A stretch of DNA of 64,000 nucleotides from Labrys miyagiensis (GTDB lineage: Bacteria > Pseudomonadota > Alphaproteobacteria > Rhizobiales > Labraceae). This document shows, in pieces, positions 1 to 9,507 of the stretch. How positions within the stretch are numbered: position 1 is the stretch's first letter; each line of letters begins with the position of its first letter. Where the stretch lies: contig NZ_BSPC01000021.1 in NCBI RefSeq assembly GCF_030160835.1, positions 1-64,000 of the forward strand. Reading direction: 5' to 3'. A model generated the notes under the pieces. The model was given only the letters and a program-made list of their open reading frames with translations, was not told the origin of the DNA and made no database searches. The translations under genes were made by a program, and so were the position numbers.

Positions 1-856
1 TCAATCGGAATGCGTGATTGGGCCCATATCGGTCAATGATTAGGGCCGTTGGTATTACACTCGCCTTTGCTGGGGACAACGGATTAATCGACATGGAGTT
101 ACAGGGCGTCACGGATGGCGGAACCACTGAGACCAACTTTCTATCAGTAAGATCTCTCGACGAGCAGGTGTCACTGGGCATATCGAGCGGCTCTACGTGA
201 CTTTTCGTGCCTGTTTCACCGGGGTGGAATGTCTGGCATATCTGGAGGAAAGACGAACGCCGTAAAATAGGCCCTCCGATTTTGAATCGTGGTGTGTGAC
301 GTGGCCTTGCGTGATGATCGTTGAGAAGTGTTCGCTGAAGGCAACGGGGTCGCGCTCTTGTTCCAGATGATGAACCATTCGCAAGAACATCAACGGGCGG
401 CGGAGGGGCCGTGAAGCACGCCATAAAGGGGCCTTGGAGCAATCGCCAGGCGCTAGGTAAGATCAATGGGCCTGAGGCACTCAAGCGATCCATACGTGTC
501 CGTTCTGGCCGCGAGCTCCCGTGACGCTTGACGTGATGCGCTGCTTTATATTCAGCGGGGATTGAGCACGAAACCCACGGTGGGCAACCTATACCGAGGT
601 CTAGGTTAGCCTCTCAAATTCTATATGGCCCCATGATCCTTTATCATCTTGCACAGTCGGTGCTCACCCCGTACCTTTCACGCAGCGGGTGGGAGGCTAC
701 TATAAGATCGGAGGGCTCCCCTCGCTTTCGGTGGTTCGACGCATTTTTTCGCGGCGGACGCGAGTGCAGTTTAGTCAACGTGCGACGAATATGCGTTGAT
801 GATTGCCGCACGAACACGGTCAATTCGTATCCGGCAGATCGCCATGAGGGGGGACC
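1..856. other. No recognisable gene
   Basis: No reading frame here resembles a family I know. A minus-strand frame at 193-393 has a protein-like composition (MMFLRMVHHLEQ at its start) but lacks a convincing start site and ends without a recognisable domain; it could be the tail of a degraded gene. The last bases before 857 hold the ribosome-binding site of the next gene. Confidence 0.4.
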
Positions 857-1567
857 ATGGGCGTGGCAAATTCGCAAACCTTAGATAGCCCTCTAACGGT
901 TCTGGTCGACGACGACGCGGAAGTTCGCGATTCCCTGCAAGAGTTACTGAGTTCAGTTGGGATCGACTCGATATCGTTTTCCTCGGCCCAGGAAGTGCTT
1001 AACGCGAAGCTACCCGACCGTCCTGGCTGTTTCGTTCTCGACGTGCGAATGCCGGGTCTGAGCGGCATGGATCTTCAGCAGCTCCTTGCAACCAAAGACA
1101 TACTGACGCCGATCATATTCTTGACGGGGCATGGTGACATTGCCATGAGCGTTGAAGCGATGAAGGCGGGCGCACTGGATTTCCTGACTAAGCCGGTGCG
1201 CGACCAGACGTTCCTAGATGCTGTGTCTACAGCCATCGAGGCTGACACCGCTCGAAGAGAGGCCTCTGCCGTAACCCGAAAGAACACCGCCCAGTATCAG
1301 ACACTTACGCCCCGCGAGCGGGAGGTTCTGAAGTTTGTGGTCTCCGGTGCGATGAACAAGCAGATCGCGTACGAGCTTGGTATCAGCGAAATCACTGTGA
1401 AGCTTCATCGCAGCAATATGATGAAAAAGATGAACGCGCGGTCCCTGTCTGATCTGTTCAACGTCTGCCAGTCGCTTCCAGCCGATATCCGGTGCCAGTT
1501 GAAGATGGCCTCCGCTGGGGGGATGATGACCGCACGATCAGGGACCGGAGCGCAGTTGACTCACTAG
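857..1567 (+). CDS. Two-component response regulator, REC + LuxR-type HTH (FixJ/NarL-like)
   Basis: Cytoplasmic DNA-binding response regulator of 236 aa. The receiver domain covers about residues 13-130: the acidic pocket is VDDDAE, the phospho-acceptor is Asp62 in VLDVRMPG, and the conserved Thr and Lys are in FLTGHGD and FLTKPV. A LuxR/GerE helix-turn-helix follows at about 150-210 (LTPREREVL, then ISEITVKLHRSNMMKKM). The start is preceded by a GGGGGGA ribosome-binding site. The histidine kinase gene begins 46 bp downstream on the same strand, so the two almost certainly form one signalling pair. The FixJ/StyR-type architecture is clear; the target genes and signal are not. The neighbouring ABC importer is convergent and need not be a target. 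Confidence 0.93.
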   Translation: MGVANSQTLDSPLTVLVDDDAEVRDSLQELLSSVGIDSISFSSAQEVLNAKLPDRPGCFVLDVRMPGLSGMDLQQLLATKDILTPIIFLTGHGDIAMSVEAMKAGALDFLTKPVRDQTFLDAVSTAIEADTARREASAVTRKNTAQYQTLTPREREVLKFVVSGAMNKQIAYELGISEITVKLHRSNMMKKMNARSLSDLFNVCQSLPADIRCQLKMASAGGMMTARSGTGAQLTH

Positions 1568-1613
1568 ACGGGACCGCGACGGCGGGCCGAACGCCGGTCT
1601 CGAGAGGTCTCGA

Positions 1614-3464
1614 ATGGAACTGACGTCATCGCATCAGCGCCGCGTCGTGGCTGCGGCGATAGGAGCGGCGAGCGTCTTGCTTGCATGGTTCGCCCACGAG
1701 CCATCAGTCCTGCTTGTCGCTGTCACTGCCGTGTGCATCTGTGTCGGCTGGAAGGCGGGATTGGCGGCGGTTGCGGCGGCCAGCCTGCTTTCAGCGTTCA
1801 TCCTGTGGTCGCCGGCATACGCGGCAGAAAACAGTCCTGTTAAGCTCGCGGCGTTTGTTGCTGGAGCGCTTGGATTGTGGCTGGTGGTCAAAATATTCAG
1901 AACGATCAGCTTCTACGACCGGCTATATCAAGGTGCTGGGCCCAGTATCACTGACATTCCGGGCCTCGGTTGGTCCGCCTATCCAGACGGGCGCCTTCGG
2001 TTCCTCAATTCCGCAGCTCTGCAGTACGTTGGTGTCACGACCGAAGAGATGCGCGAGATCACGGATGCCGACGATTTTTCCTGGTGGCGGAGATTTGTTC
2101 ATCCCGACGATGTCGAGACGAGCATGGTGCAATTGCGGCACAGCCTAGAGACGGGCGAGCCGATGATCGCAGAGCGGCGTTTGCGCCGGTTCGATGGAAC
2201 CTATCGGTGGTTTCGCGATATGGGTGTTGCCGTGCGCGATGAGCGGGGGCGAATTGTCGGCTGGTATGGCCATACCGAGGATATCGACGACCGGCGCAAG
2301 GCGGAAGCCGCGCTTCGCCAAAGCGAGAGGGAGCTCAGGCTGCTGGTCGATACGGTTCCCACTATGATCTGGCTGATGACGCCCGCGGGATTGCCGTACT
2401 ATTTCAACAAGCGGTTCGTCGACTGGGCCGGCATCGACTCGGCCAGGGAGGAACCGCGAGGAACCCGGCAATTCGCCTCGCATGTGGAGTTGTTCCATCC
2501 CGATGACCGGACGGCCGTCAAGGCCGTGTTCCAGAAGTCCTTTGCCCGTGGAGAGTCACTCCAGCACAAAGGGCGGCTGTGCCGGAAGGATGGCGAATAT
2601 CGCTGGATCGATTCGCGTTTCGAACCCCTACGCGACGAAGATGGCACTATTCTTCGCTGGTACGGCGTCAACTTTGACATCGATGACGAGGTCCGCGCCC
2701 GGGAATCCTTGCGTTTGACCGACGAGCGGCTCGCGCGCGCCTTGCGCCTTGCCAGCCTGTCCGAACTGTCGGTGTCCATTGCGCACGAACTCAACCAGCC
2801 GCTGCAGGCGGTGGTGGCCAACGCTGGCGCGTTCCAGAGATGGCTGAACGCCGATCCACCAAACTTCAATCACGCGATCCGGGTCGCCCAAAAAATCATC
2901 AGAAACGCCGATGCGGCCGCGCAGGTGATCAGCCGCATCAGGGCGCTGTTCAGCAAGACCGAAGGTGAATCGCGCGCAATCGATCTGAACGCGGTGATCC
3001 ACGAAGTGTGCGATCTCCTGGGTGACAGGCTCGCCTCGAGCAGCGTCAAGCTGGACCTTCACCTCGATCCAAGCCTTCCCGCTACGGCTGCCGATCACGT
3101 CCAGATGGAGCAGGTCGTCCTCAACCTCATGCGCAATGGCATAGAAGCGATGCAGGACGTCAGCATTAACGTGCGATGCCTGAGGATCGTGTCGCGACAT
3201 CAAAATGACGGTACAGTCGAGGTGGAAGTGCGAGATCACGGCCGCGGGCTTAGGAATCCGGAACGGATTTTCGAGGCGTTCTACACAACCAAGCCGGATG
3301 GAATGGGAATGGGCCTGGCAATCTGCCGCTCGATTATCGAAGCGCACAGCGGACGGCTTTGGGCGGAAAATCTCGATACAGGGGGGGCAGCGATAACCTT
3401 CAGTCTGCCTATCCGCGCTGCCGCCCAGACCAGCACGCACACTACCGGGACAGTAAGCGCCTGA
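1614..3464 (+). CDS. Membrane-anchored PAS-PAS sensor histidine kinase
   Basis: Sensor kinase of 616 aa that should phosphorylate the regulator encoded just upstream. About three hydrophobic helices lie in residues 8-105. Two PAS/PAC modules follow (about 110-225 and 235-365), each ending in a PAC-like segment (WYGHTEDIDDRRKAE; WYGVNFDIDD). The HisKA domain has the phospho-acceptor His391 in SIAHELNQPL. The ATPase domain shows the N box (VVLNLMRNGIEAM), G1 (VRDHGRGL), F box (IFEAFYTTK) and G2 (GMGMGLAICRSI). The SIAHELNQPL type is common in rhizobial FixL/DctB-like kinases. No haem-PAS signature was identified, so the ligand is unknown. The gene ends 10 bp from a convergent permease gene. Confidence 0.93.
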   Translation: MELTSSHQRRVVAAAIGAASVLLAWFAHEPSVLLVAVTAVCICVGWKAGLAAVAAASLLSAFILWSPAYAAENSPVKLAAFVAGALGLWLVVKIFRTISFYDRLYQGAGPSITDIPGLGWSAYPDGRLRFLNSAALQYVGVTTEEMREITDADDFSWWRRFVHPDDVETSMVQLRHSLETGEPMIAERRLRRFDGTYRWFRDMGVAVRDERGRIVGWYGHTEDIDDRRKAEAALRQSERELRLLVDTVPTMIWLMTPAGLPYYFNKRFVDWAGIDSAREEPRGTRQFASHVELFHPDDRTAVKAVFQKSFARGESLQHKGRLCRKDGEYRWIDSRFEPLRDEDGTILRWYGVNFDIDDEVRARESLRLTDERLARALRLASLSELSVSIAHELNQPLQAVVANAGAFQRWLNADPPNFNHAIRVAQKIIRNADAAAQVISRIRALFSKTEGESRAIDLNAVIHEVCDLLGDRLASSSVKLDLHLDPSLPATAADHVQMEQVVLNLMRNGIEAMQDVSINVRCLRIVSRHQNDGTVEVEVRDHGRGLRNPERIFEAFYTTKPDGMGMGLAICRSIIEAHSGRLWAENLDTGGAAITFSLPIRAAAQTSTHTTGTVSA

Positions 3465-3473
3465 GTGGCCCTT

Positions 3474-4463
3474 TCAGAGATTGATCCGTGGATCGGCCAT
3501 CGACTGTCCGATCTCGATGAGCGTGTTGACAAGGATGTACAAGATTCCGAAGACGATAGCCACGCCCAACACCGCCGGGAGATCGGCGTTCGCAAATGCC
3601 TGGACCGTGTAGAGACCCAGACCAGGCCACCCGAAAATGCGCTCGACCACAAGTAAGTTGCCGAAGAGAAGCCGGACTTGCAGGCCGAGCATGGACAGCG
3701 GGGCTGTAGCGGCATTGCGTAGGCCATGGCGCAACAGCACCTTTGTCTCGCTGAGACCCTTGCCGCGCGCTGTCCGAATATATGCTTGGCTCATAACCTC
3801 GTGAAGCGCACCATTCAGGCTTCGCCCAACTGCGATGCCGATGGGCAAAGCCAGTGCAAGCGCCGGCAAGATCATATGAAGCAGCGCATCGCCGCTGACT
3901 TCGGGCCGGCCGACGAGTATTCCATCGATGACGTTGAGTCCCGTAGGACCTGTAAAGTCACGAAAGGTAAGCCGACCCGCGCCGGGAAACCACTCGAGTC
4001 GGAACCAAAAAAAGTAGGCTAGAAGCAAAGCCGACAGAAAGATCGGCACGGAACCAACCCCCACCATAGTGAGCCTTATGCCGCCCGATCCCGGAATCAG
4101 GAACTGAAGCGCCGCCATGACGCCGGCGAGCGCCACTCCCAAAGCGATCGACGCCAGTCCGAGTTCAAGCGTAGCGGGAAGAAACTGCCGGATGTCGTCA
4201 GTCACCGGCTGCCTGGTCCTCACCGACGTCCCCAAGTCCCCATGCGCGAGGCGCAACAGGAACCGCCCGTACTGCACGACAACCGGGTCGTTCAGTCCGA
4301 GCTGCACGCGCATCGCCCTGACGGTTTCGGGCGGAGCGTTCGGCCCGGCAATGGCCCGCGCTGGATCGGCGGGAATAATGCTCTGGAGACCGAAAACGAT
4401 AAAGCTCATCACCAGGAGAACCGCGACCGCGCCGACGATGCTTTTGGTGACATATGCCAACAT
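3474..4463 (-). CDS. ABC transporter permease, DppB/OppB type
   Basis: Inner-membrane permease of 329 aa, one half of the channel of a peptide/nickel-type importer. The order fits the family: an N-terminal helix (residues 5-30), a conserved AxPxxPPETVRAMRVQLGL-type segment near residues 40-60, then five further helices. The coupling motif that contacts the ATPase is at about 230-250 (YIRTARGKGLSETKVLLRHG, the EAA loop). It is the last gene of a four-gene minus-strand operon (binding protein, fused ATPase, DppC-type permease, this gene) and begins directly after the stop of the DppC-type gene. Length is normal for the family. The substrate cannot be read from the permease. Confidence 0.93.
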   Translation of the reverse strand: MLAYVTKSIVGAVAVLLVMSFIVFGLQSIIPADPARAIAGPNAPPETVRAMRVQLGLNDPVVVQYGRFLLRLAHGDLGTSVRTRQPVTDDIRQFLPATLELGLASIALGVALAGVMAALQFLIPGSGGIRLTMVGVGSVPIFLSALLLAYFFWFRLEWFPGAGRLTFRDFTGPTGLNVIDGILVGRPEVSGDALLHMILPALALALPIGIAVGRSLNGALHEVMSQAYIRTARGKGLSETKVLLRHGLRNAATAPLSMLGLQVRLLFGNLLVVERIFGWPGLGLYTVQAFANADLPAVLGVAIVFGILYILVNTLIEIGQSMADPRINL

Positions 4464-5327
4464 CTACGCCCCCCTCAGCGCGGCGCGAATGCCGTCGCCC
4501 GCAAGGTTGGCAAGGAGGCAGAGGAAAAAGATAATCGCGGCCGGCAAGATCGGCAGCCACCAATGGACGGTGAGACTATCGAGGGTGCGTGACGTCATCG
4601 CTCCGAGCTCAGGCGCCGGTGCAGGCAGTCCAAGGCCAAGGAAAGACATCAGCGACATCGTCATGATGACGTTGGCGACATCCAATGAGGCGCCGATGAG
4701 CAAGGCGGGAACCACTCCCGGCAACAAGTAGCGCCACAGCAGGCGCGGGCCGCGGACTCCGGCGATACGCGCCGCCTCGACATGAGGACGGGCCTTGAGG
4801 CGACGAATTTCATCACGAGAAATGCGTGCGTACCAAGGCCACCAGAAAATGGCGAGCGCGATCATCGTGTTAACCAGGCCAGGGCCGAGTGAAGCCACGA
4901 CGGCGAGCGCGATGAGCGTTGCTGGAAGGACTATGAATAAGTCGACGATCCGCATCATAACCAGATCGACCTTGTCGCCCATCAGGCCCGAAATCAGTCC
5001 GACCAGTGAGCCCAAAGTGAGACTGAAACCGATAACGGCAAGCCCTGGCAGCCATGTATATTGAACGCCGAGGATGGCGCGCGAGAACAGGTCGCGGCCG
5101 ATCTCGTCGGTACCGAACCAATGTCCGGCTGAAGGCGGCAGGTAGGCCCCGGCGACACGCAATTGTGGGTCGAACGGCGTGATCCAGGGCGCCAGTACGG
5201 CCACAACGGTGACGACAGGCACGCCGACGATGCCGATGCTTTCAAGCCGACCGGCACGCCGAAAGAAATCGCGCCAGTTGAATCGGGGCCGAGCAGGCAG
5301 CGTGTCCGGGCTTGGCCGGCCGGTCAT
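4464..5327 (-). CDS. ABC transporter permease, DppC/OppC type
   Basis: Second permease subunit (287 aa) of the peptide/nickel-type importer. It has a short cytoplasmic N terminus, one helix (residues 30-55), the conserved periplasmic segment HWFGTDEIGRDLFSR, then the five-helix permease core. The EAA loop reads HVEAARIAGVRGPRLLWRYLLPG. Its start codon overlaps the stop of the upstream ATPase gene by four bases (ATGA), which suggests translational coupling, and it is followed immediately by the DppB-type gene. In many Dpp/Opp operons the B gene comes before C; here the order is C then B. Confidence 0.93.
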   Translation of the reverse strand: MTGRPSPDTLPARPRFNWRDFFRRAGRLESIGIVGVPVVTVVAVLAPWITPFDPQLRVAGAYLPPSAGHWFGTDEIGRDLFSRAILGVQYTWLPGLAVIGFSLTLGSLVGLISGLMGDKVDLVMMRIVDLFIVLPATLIALAVVASLGPGLVNTMIALAIFWWPWYARISRDEIRRLKARPHVEAARIAGVRGPRLLWRYLLPGVVPALLIGASLDVANVIMTMSLMSFLGLGLPAPAPELGAMTSRTLDSLTVHWWLPILPAAIIFFLCLLANLAGDGIRAALRGA

Positions 5328-7126
5328 CGTCCGCCTGCCGCCTGCAGGCTTGGCATCGCTGCGATAAGAGACCGCGTATAGGCGGACTGCGGTGCGGCAA
5401 TGATGGCATCCGGATCGGCAATCTCGACCAACGCACCGTCCTTAAGCACCGCGATGCGGTCGGCGATGATCCGGGCGGCCGCCAAATCGTGGGTTACGAA
5501 CAGCATCGCCATGTCGAGCCGCCGCCGCAGGTCGTTAAGAAGGTTCAAGGTGGTGGCCGCCAGCGAGACGTCCATGGCGCTGATCGGCTCATCGCAGAGC
5601 AGAAGCCTTGGGGGGACGATTACCGCGCGAGCCAAAACGGCGCGCTGGCATTGCCCGACCGACATCTCGCCCGGCAGCGCGTCCATCAGCACCGGATCAA
5701 GTCCGACCAGCTTCATTGCCTCTCCGACGCGACGGCGGCCGTAGTCTGAGTCCAGCGACACGGCACGCAGACGTTCGCCGATCTGCTCGCCGATTGTGAG
5801 CCACGGCGTCAGCGCCGCCACGGGGTCTTGAAACACGATTTGCGGAGGAAGCTTGTCGAAGCGTGAAACAGCGCCGCTGTCGGGTACCGCGAGCCCGGCA
5901 GCAATCCTCAGGAGGGTAGACTTGCCAGCACCACTCTCGCCCACCAGGCCCACGCACTCGCCAAGCTTGATTGAGAGGTTGACCGACCTGAGAACGGGCT
6001 GTGGTTGCCGCCGTCCCCAAAACGTTCGGTGACCAGTCGGATATGTTTTTCCGACGTTGGATAGCCTCAAGGCAGCGGTTTCCTGGATTGCCTGGACTGG
6101 CCATGGTTGCGCATCGACGCGGTGCGCTGAGACAAATGGGGTTTGTTCGTGGTGAAGACAGGCGACTGTGCCGCCGTGGACGGCAGCGGGTTTCAGTGGT
6201 GGACGGATCGTCGTGCAATCTGCCTGGGCGATCGGGCAACGTGTCGCGTATGCGCAGGCGCTCCCGAAATTTATGAATTGCGTGCGCTCAGAGGGGAGAG
6301 TGGGAAGCGGGCGCCGTCGATCAGAGTCCAGATCGAACCGAGCGGCGAGCAGGCCGGCGGAATAGGGGTGCGTGGGATTGCGGGCCACGTCCTGCATGCG
6401 GCCTATTTCAACAATACGTCCGGCGTAGAGAACCAGGACGCGCTCGGCCAGAGAGGCCGCCACACTCAGATCGTGCGTAACGAACAGAATTGCCATCTGT
6501 TGTTCGCGGGCGAAACCGCGCAAAAGATCGAGGATCTGCGCTTGCGTGGTGACGTCGAGCGCAGTGGTCGGTTCATCGGCGATGAGAAGCTTCGGTCTCG
6601 CCATCATCGCCATAGCAATAAGCACTCGTTGACGCTGGCCCCCCGATAAGCGATGCGGAAGCGCATCGGCGACGCGGCCCGGGTCCGGCAGACCAGTCCG
6701 GCTGAGCCAGTCTTCGATCGTTCCCTCGCGCTCCCCATTGGATTCTCGCATCTGACGGCGGATCCGCATCGTAGGGTTGAGCGCGCCCATCGGATCTTGC
6801 GAGATGGTGCGGACAAGGTGCCGGCGGGCCGACTGCCAGGTGCGCCTTCCCGTGCCGACAAGCTCAATGCCCGCTAGCCGTATGGAGCCTGCAACCTGTG
6901 GCAGGTATTCGCGCGGCAGGAGCCCTTGAAGCGCCAGCCCGATGCTTGTCTTACCGGAACCGCTTTCCCCGACCAGCGCGATGATTTCGCCCGGAAGCAT
7001 GTCGAAACTGATGCCATCGAGGACGCGGAAAGGACGACCTTCGCGGCTGAGAATGACTGAGAGGTCCTTGACGGCGAGGACGGGCTCGGCCATGGGTTCC
7101 GACATTGGACGCGAAAGCTTGACCAT
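5324..7126 (-). CDS. Fused dual ATPase of a peptide/nickel-type ABC importer (DppD-DppF fusion)
   Basis: Cytoplasmic ATPase of 600 aa that powers the importer; both nucleotide-binding domains are in one chain. The first half has Walker A GESGSGKTS, signature LSGGQRQRV, Walker B LLIADEPTTALD, and ends in the oligopeptide-transporter C-terminal motif (CAYATRCPIAQADC). The second half has Walker A GESGAGKST and Walker B LLLCDEPISAMD, but its signature reads MSVGQCQRA instead of LSGGQ. The two ATP sites may therefore be unequal, as in asymmetric ABC proteins. The start is uncertain: in-frame ATGs also lie at 7105 and 7093. The gene overlaps the next permease gene by 4 bp. Fused ATPases of this kind occur in the glutathione/GsiA and YejF groups. 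Confidence 0.92.
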   Translation of the reverse strand: MVKLSRPMSEPMAEPVLAVKDLSVILSREGRPFRVLDGISFDMLPGEIIALVGESGSGKTSIGLALQGLLPREYLPQVAGSIRLAGIELVGTGRRTWQSARRHLVRTISQDPMGALNPTMRIRRQMRESNGEREGTIEDWLSRTGLPDPGRVADALPHRLSGGQRQRVLIAMAMMARPKLLIADEPTTALDVTTQAQILDLLRGFAREQQMAILFVTHDLSVAASLAERVLVLYAGRIVEIGRMQDVARNPTHPYSAGLLAARFDLDSDRRRPLPTLPSERTQFINFGSACAYATRCPIAQADCTTIRPPLKPAAVHGGTVACLHHEQTPFVSAHRVDAQPWPVQAIQETAALRLSNVGKTYPTGHRTFWGRRQPQPVLRSVNLSIKLGECVGLVGESGAGKSTLLRIAAGLAVPDSGAVSRFDKLPPQIVFQDPVAALTPWLTIGEQIGERLRAVSLDSDYGRRRVGEAMKLVGLDPVLMDALPGEMSVGQCQRAVLARAVIVPPRLLLCDEPISAMDVSLAATTLNLLNDLRRRLDMAMLFVTHDLAAARIIADRIAVLKDGALVEIADPDAIIAAPQSAYTRSLIAAMPSLQAAGGR

Positions 7127-7174
7127 CTGCGTTACGAGCCTTACCCGCTTCCGGTATGAACCGGATGCTGGAAT

Positions 7175-8731
7175 TCAGGGTCCCCAGCGAACGGTGGCGA
7201 AGTCGATGTTACCGGGTGGGTTCACGGGACGGAGTCCAAGGTTCTTCAGACCCTTGACGTGGACAACCACATCGTCGACATCGACAAGCGGGATGACGAT
7301 GCCGGCATCGAAATACATCTGCCCCGCTCTCTCGTAGAGAGCGTCGCGTTTTTTGACGTCGGTCAATTGTCCGGCCTCCTCGACGATGGCATCGGCTTCC
7401 GGCAGCGCCCGGCCAAAAAAGTTGAGGGAACCGTCTTTTGTGAAGAATACCTTGGCCTGGTTCTCTGGATGAGCGGCGTCCGGGCCTGCGATCGTGAGCA
7501 GTAAATCGGGCGGGTTTGGGTCGTGCTTCAAGTTGTAAGCAGCGCCGGACGGGAGCACGTAGGCCGTTGCCTTTACGCCGATCAACGCCAGTTGCGCAAT
7601 CATCAGGTCGGCGATGCGGCCGTAGCTTGGGGCCGCGCTATGGAGGCCAATGACCAAATTGACCACGCCATGTTTGGCGATCGTGGCTTTCGCTGCCTCG
7701 AAGTCAGTCGGGAACCGGATCGGATTGATTGGGTCGAGCATCACGTTCGGATAAACCGATCTCGCCAGGCTTGCGAACTCGCCAAAGGCGTCCTTGACCC
7801 ACAGCGCCGGGTTGATCGCCGCTAAGATCGCCTTGCGGACGTCCGCGTCGTCAAGCGGCGAGTTCGGCTTTACGAAGAGATCGTAGGGTATCATGCTCGG
7901 GACGGCGGTAATCTCTAGACCTGCCGGCAGGCTGGTGAGTTGTGCGAACGGATAGTTGATCGGCACGGCATCGATCGCACCTGCTTGCAATTGAAGTATC
8001 TGCTGGCTGATATCGGGCACGATCGAAATGAAGATTTGCCGGAAGAATGGTTTGTCGCCCCAATAGTCTTCGTTGCGTTCAAGGACATAGCGCTGACCGC
8101 GTTTGAATTCAGCCAATTTGAATGGACCTGTGCCGACCGCATGCTCATTGAGCCAAGTCGTCGCGAAGTCGCCGTTGTCATGCCGCGCGAGCGCTACCGG
8201 ACTGATGATCTTAGGCCCCCACGGGCTGGAAAGGGCGTCGAGGAGGGAAGGTTGAGGATGGCCCAAAGTGAGCACGACCGTCGAATCGTCGGGCGCCCTC
8301 ATGTCCTTCACGTTGGCCAGGAAGTAACTCAGGATCAGTCCACGATCGCGGCGGCGTCCGAACGACTCTATGACCGCCCCCGCATTGAATGCCGTGCCAT
8401 CATGGAACTTGACACCGTTGATCAGGTGGAAGGTGTAAGTTAGCCCATTGTCAGAGATCTCCCAGCTCTGGGCGAGCAGTCCAACGATCCTGGTTGAACC
8501 CGGCTCGTATTGGACAAGACCCTCGTAGACGTTGTTGATTGCGCTCACCGCGCCGGTCTCAAACCCGTTGTCCGGATCGAACGTGCCAATATCGGCCACA
8601 TAAGGTATGCGGAGAACATCTTGCGCGTGGACGGCCGCAGACGAACCGTGCAAACTGACCGCAAGCATCAGTGTGCTTAGGCAGAAGCTGCGCCTGGTGA
8701 ATTGCTTGGTCGGGCAAGCATACGTCTGCAC
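7175..8731 (-). CDS. Periplasmic substrate-binding protein, SBP_bac_5 family (peptide/nickel type)
   Basis: Solute receptor of the ABC importer encoded downstream. I place the start at GTG 8731, preceded by GGGGAAG; the frame is open to 8878 but without a comparable ribosome site. The N terminus is a Tat-like or Sec leader (FTRRSFCLSTLMLAVSL, then an Ala-rich c-region ending AVHAQ). The mature part shows the family pattern: IGTFDPDNGFETGA, VYEGLVQYEPG, and WEISDNGLTYTFHLINGVKFHDG at about residues 85-110 of this form. The length (518 aa) is ordinary. Family members bind di- or oligopeptides, opines, glutathione or nickel; the ligand here is unknown. It is the first gene of the operon. Confidence 0.9.
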   Translation of the reverse strand: MQTYACPTKQFTRRSFCLSTLMLAVSLHGSSAAVHAQDVLRIPYVADIGTFDPDNGFETGAVSAINNVYEGLVQYEPGSTRIVGLLAQSWEISDNGLTYTFHLINGVKFHDGTAFNAGAVIESFGRRRDRGLILSYFLANVKDMRAPDDSTVVLTLGHPQPSLLDALSSPWGPKIISPVALARHDNGDFATTWLNEHAVGTGPFKLAEFKRGQRYVLERNEDYWGDKPFFRQIFISIVPDISQQILQLQAGAIDAVPINYPFAQLTSLPAGLEITAVPSMIPYDLFVKPNSPLDDADVRKAILAAINPALWVKDAFGEFASLARSVYPNVMLDPINPIRFPTDFEAAKATIAKHGVVNLVIGLHSAAPSYGRIADLMIAQLALIGVKATAYVLPSGAAYNLKHDPNPPDLLLTIAGPDAAHPENQAKVFFTKDGSLNFFGRALPEADAIVEEAGQLTDVKKRDALYERAGQMYFDAGIVIPLVDVDDVVVHVKGLKNLGLRPVNPPGNIDFATVRWGP

Positions 8732-9507
8732 TAAACTTCCCCGTCCGCCTGATCTCAAATCAAAACCTGCACGATGGCTAACCGCCTTCAACCCTATTGG
8801 CCAATAAGGCACCTGAGGCGTTTGTCCACCCCCGCGTCGCCTGACCGCTATGAGCGATTTTGTATCTCTGATTGGCATTGGCGGCTTTCCAGGCGGAGTT
8901 CCGCGTAATGGTACCTCCGCTGGTGGATCTCGGTCTATTTAGCCGTAGGCAGGGGGTAACCTATGCCTGGGGCATAGACCGCGGGTGCATTGCCAACGGG
9001 CCGCCCGCTGGCAACGGATCGAGCAGCTTCCACGCTGACGCAAGGGTCGATCACGGCGAGACGTAACGCCGTCAAAGCATGCAGTTTATGGAAAGCATTT
9101 GCAGCACCATCGTCTCGTGTCGGAGGACATCGAGCCGGGAGTGTTCCTCAATTTGTGTGGTCGTTCTCCGGCTGTTAGCAACGATGCCGGTATGGGATGG
9201 CATGTAAACGAGATAAATGGTCTCCCAGGCGTCCGTCATATTAACTATACTTGGCGACTCCAATACTGCCCACGAGAAGCAGCGGCCCTATACCTTGGCG
9301 CAGGTCAAATGATACCGCACGATAGTCGACAGTGGCCGTAGCTGGCACTAGCATCTCGATCGCTGGAACGCTTCCGGCAGACGCCGCAACGTCACAGATT
9401 TCCTACTCGCGGCAGCATCGACCACTGCAGTGATTTCTGCTGGTGCCTCCCGGTCCAGCATGCGGTCACTGTGCCGACGTACTCGCGCCCATTCGGGAAC
9501 GCATTCA
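8732..9507. other. Non-coding stretch with a short perfect palindrome
   Basis: No convincing gene lies between the divergent binding-protein and hydrolase genes. At 8961-8977 the sequence CTATGCCTGGGGCATAG is a perfect 7-bp dyad with a 3-bp spacer, about 230 bp upstream of the ABC operon start, and could be an operator. No regulator is encoded next to it. Confidence 0.35.
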
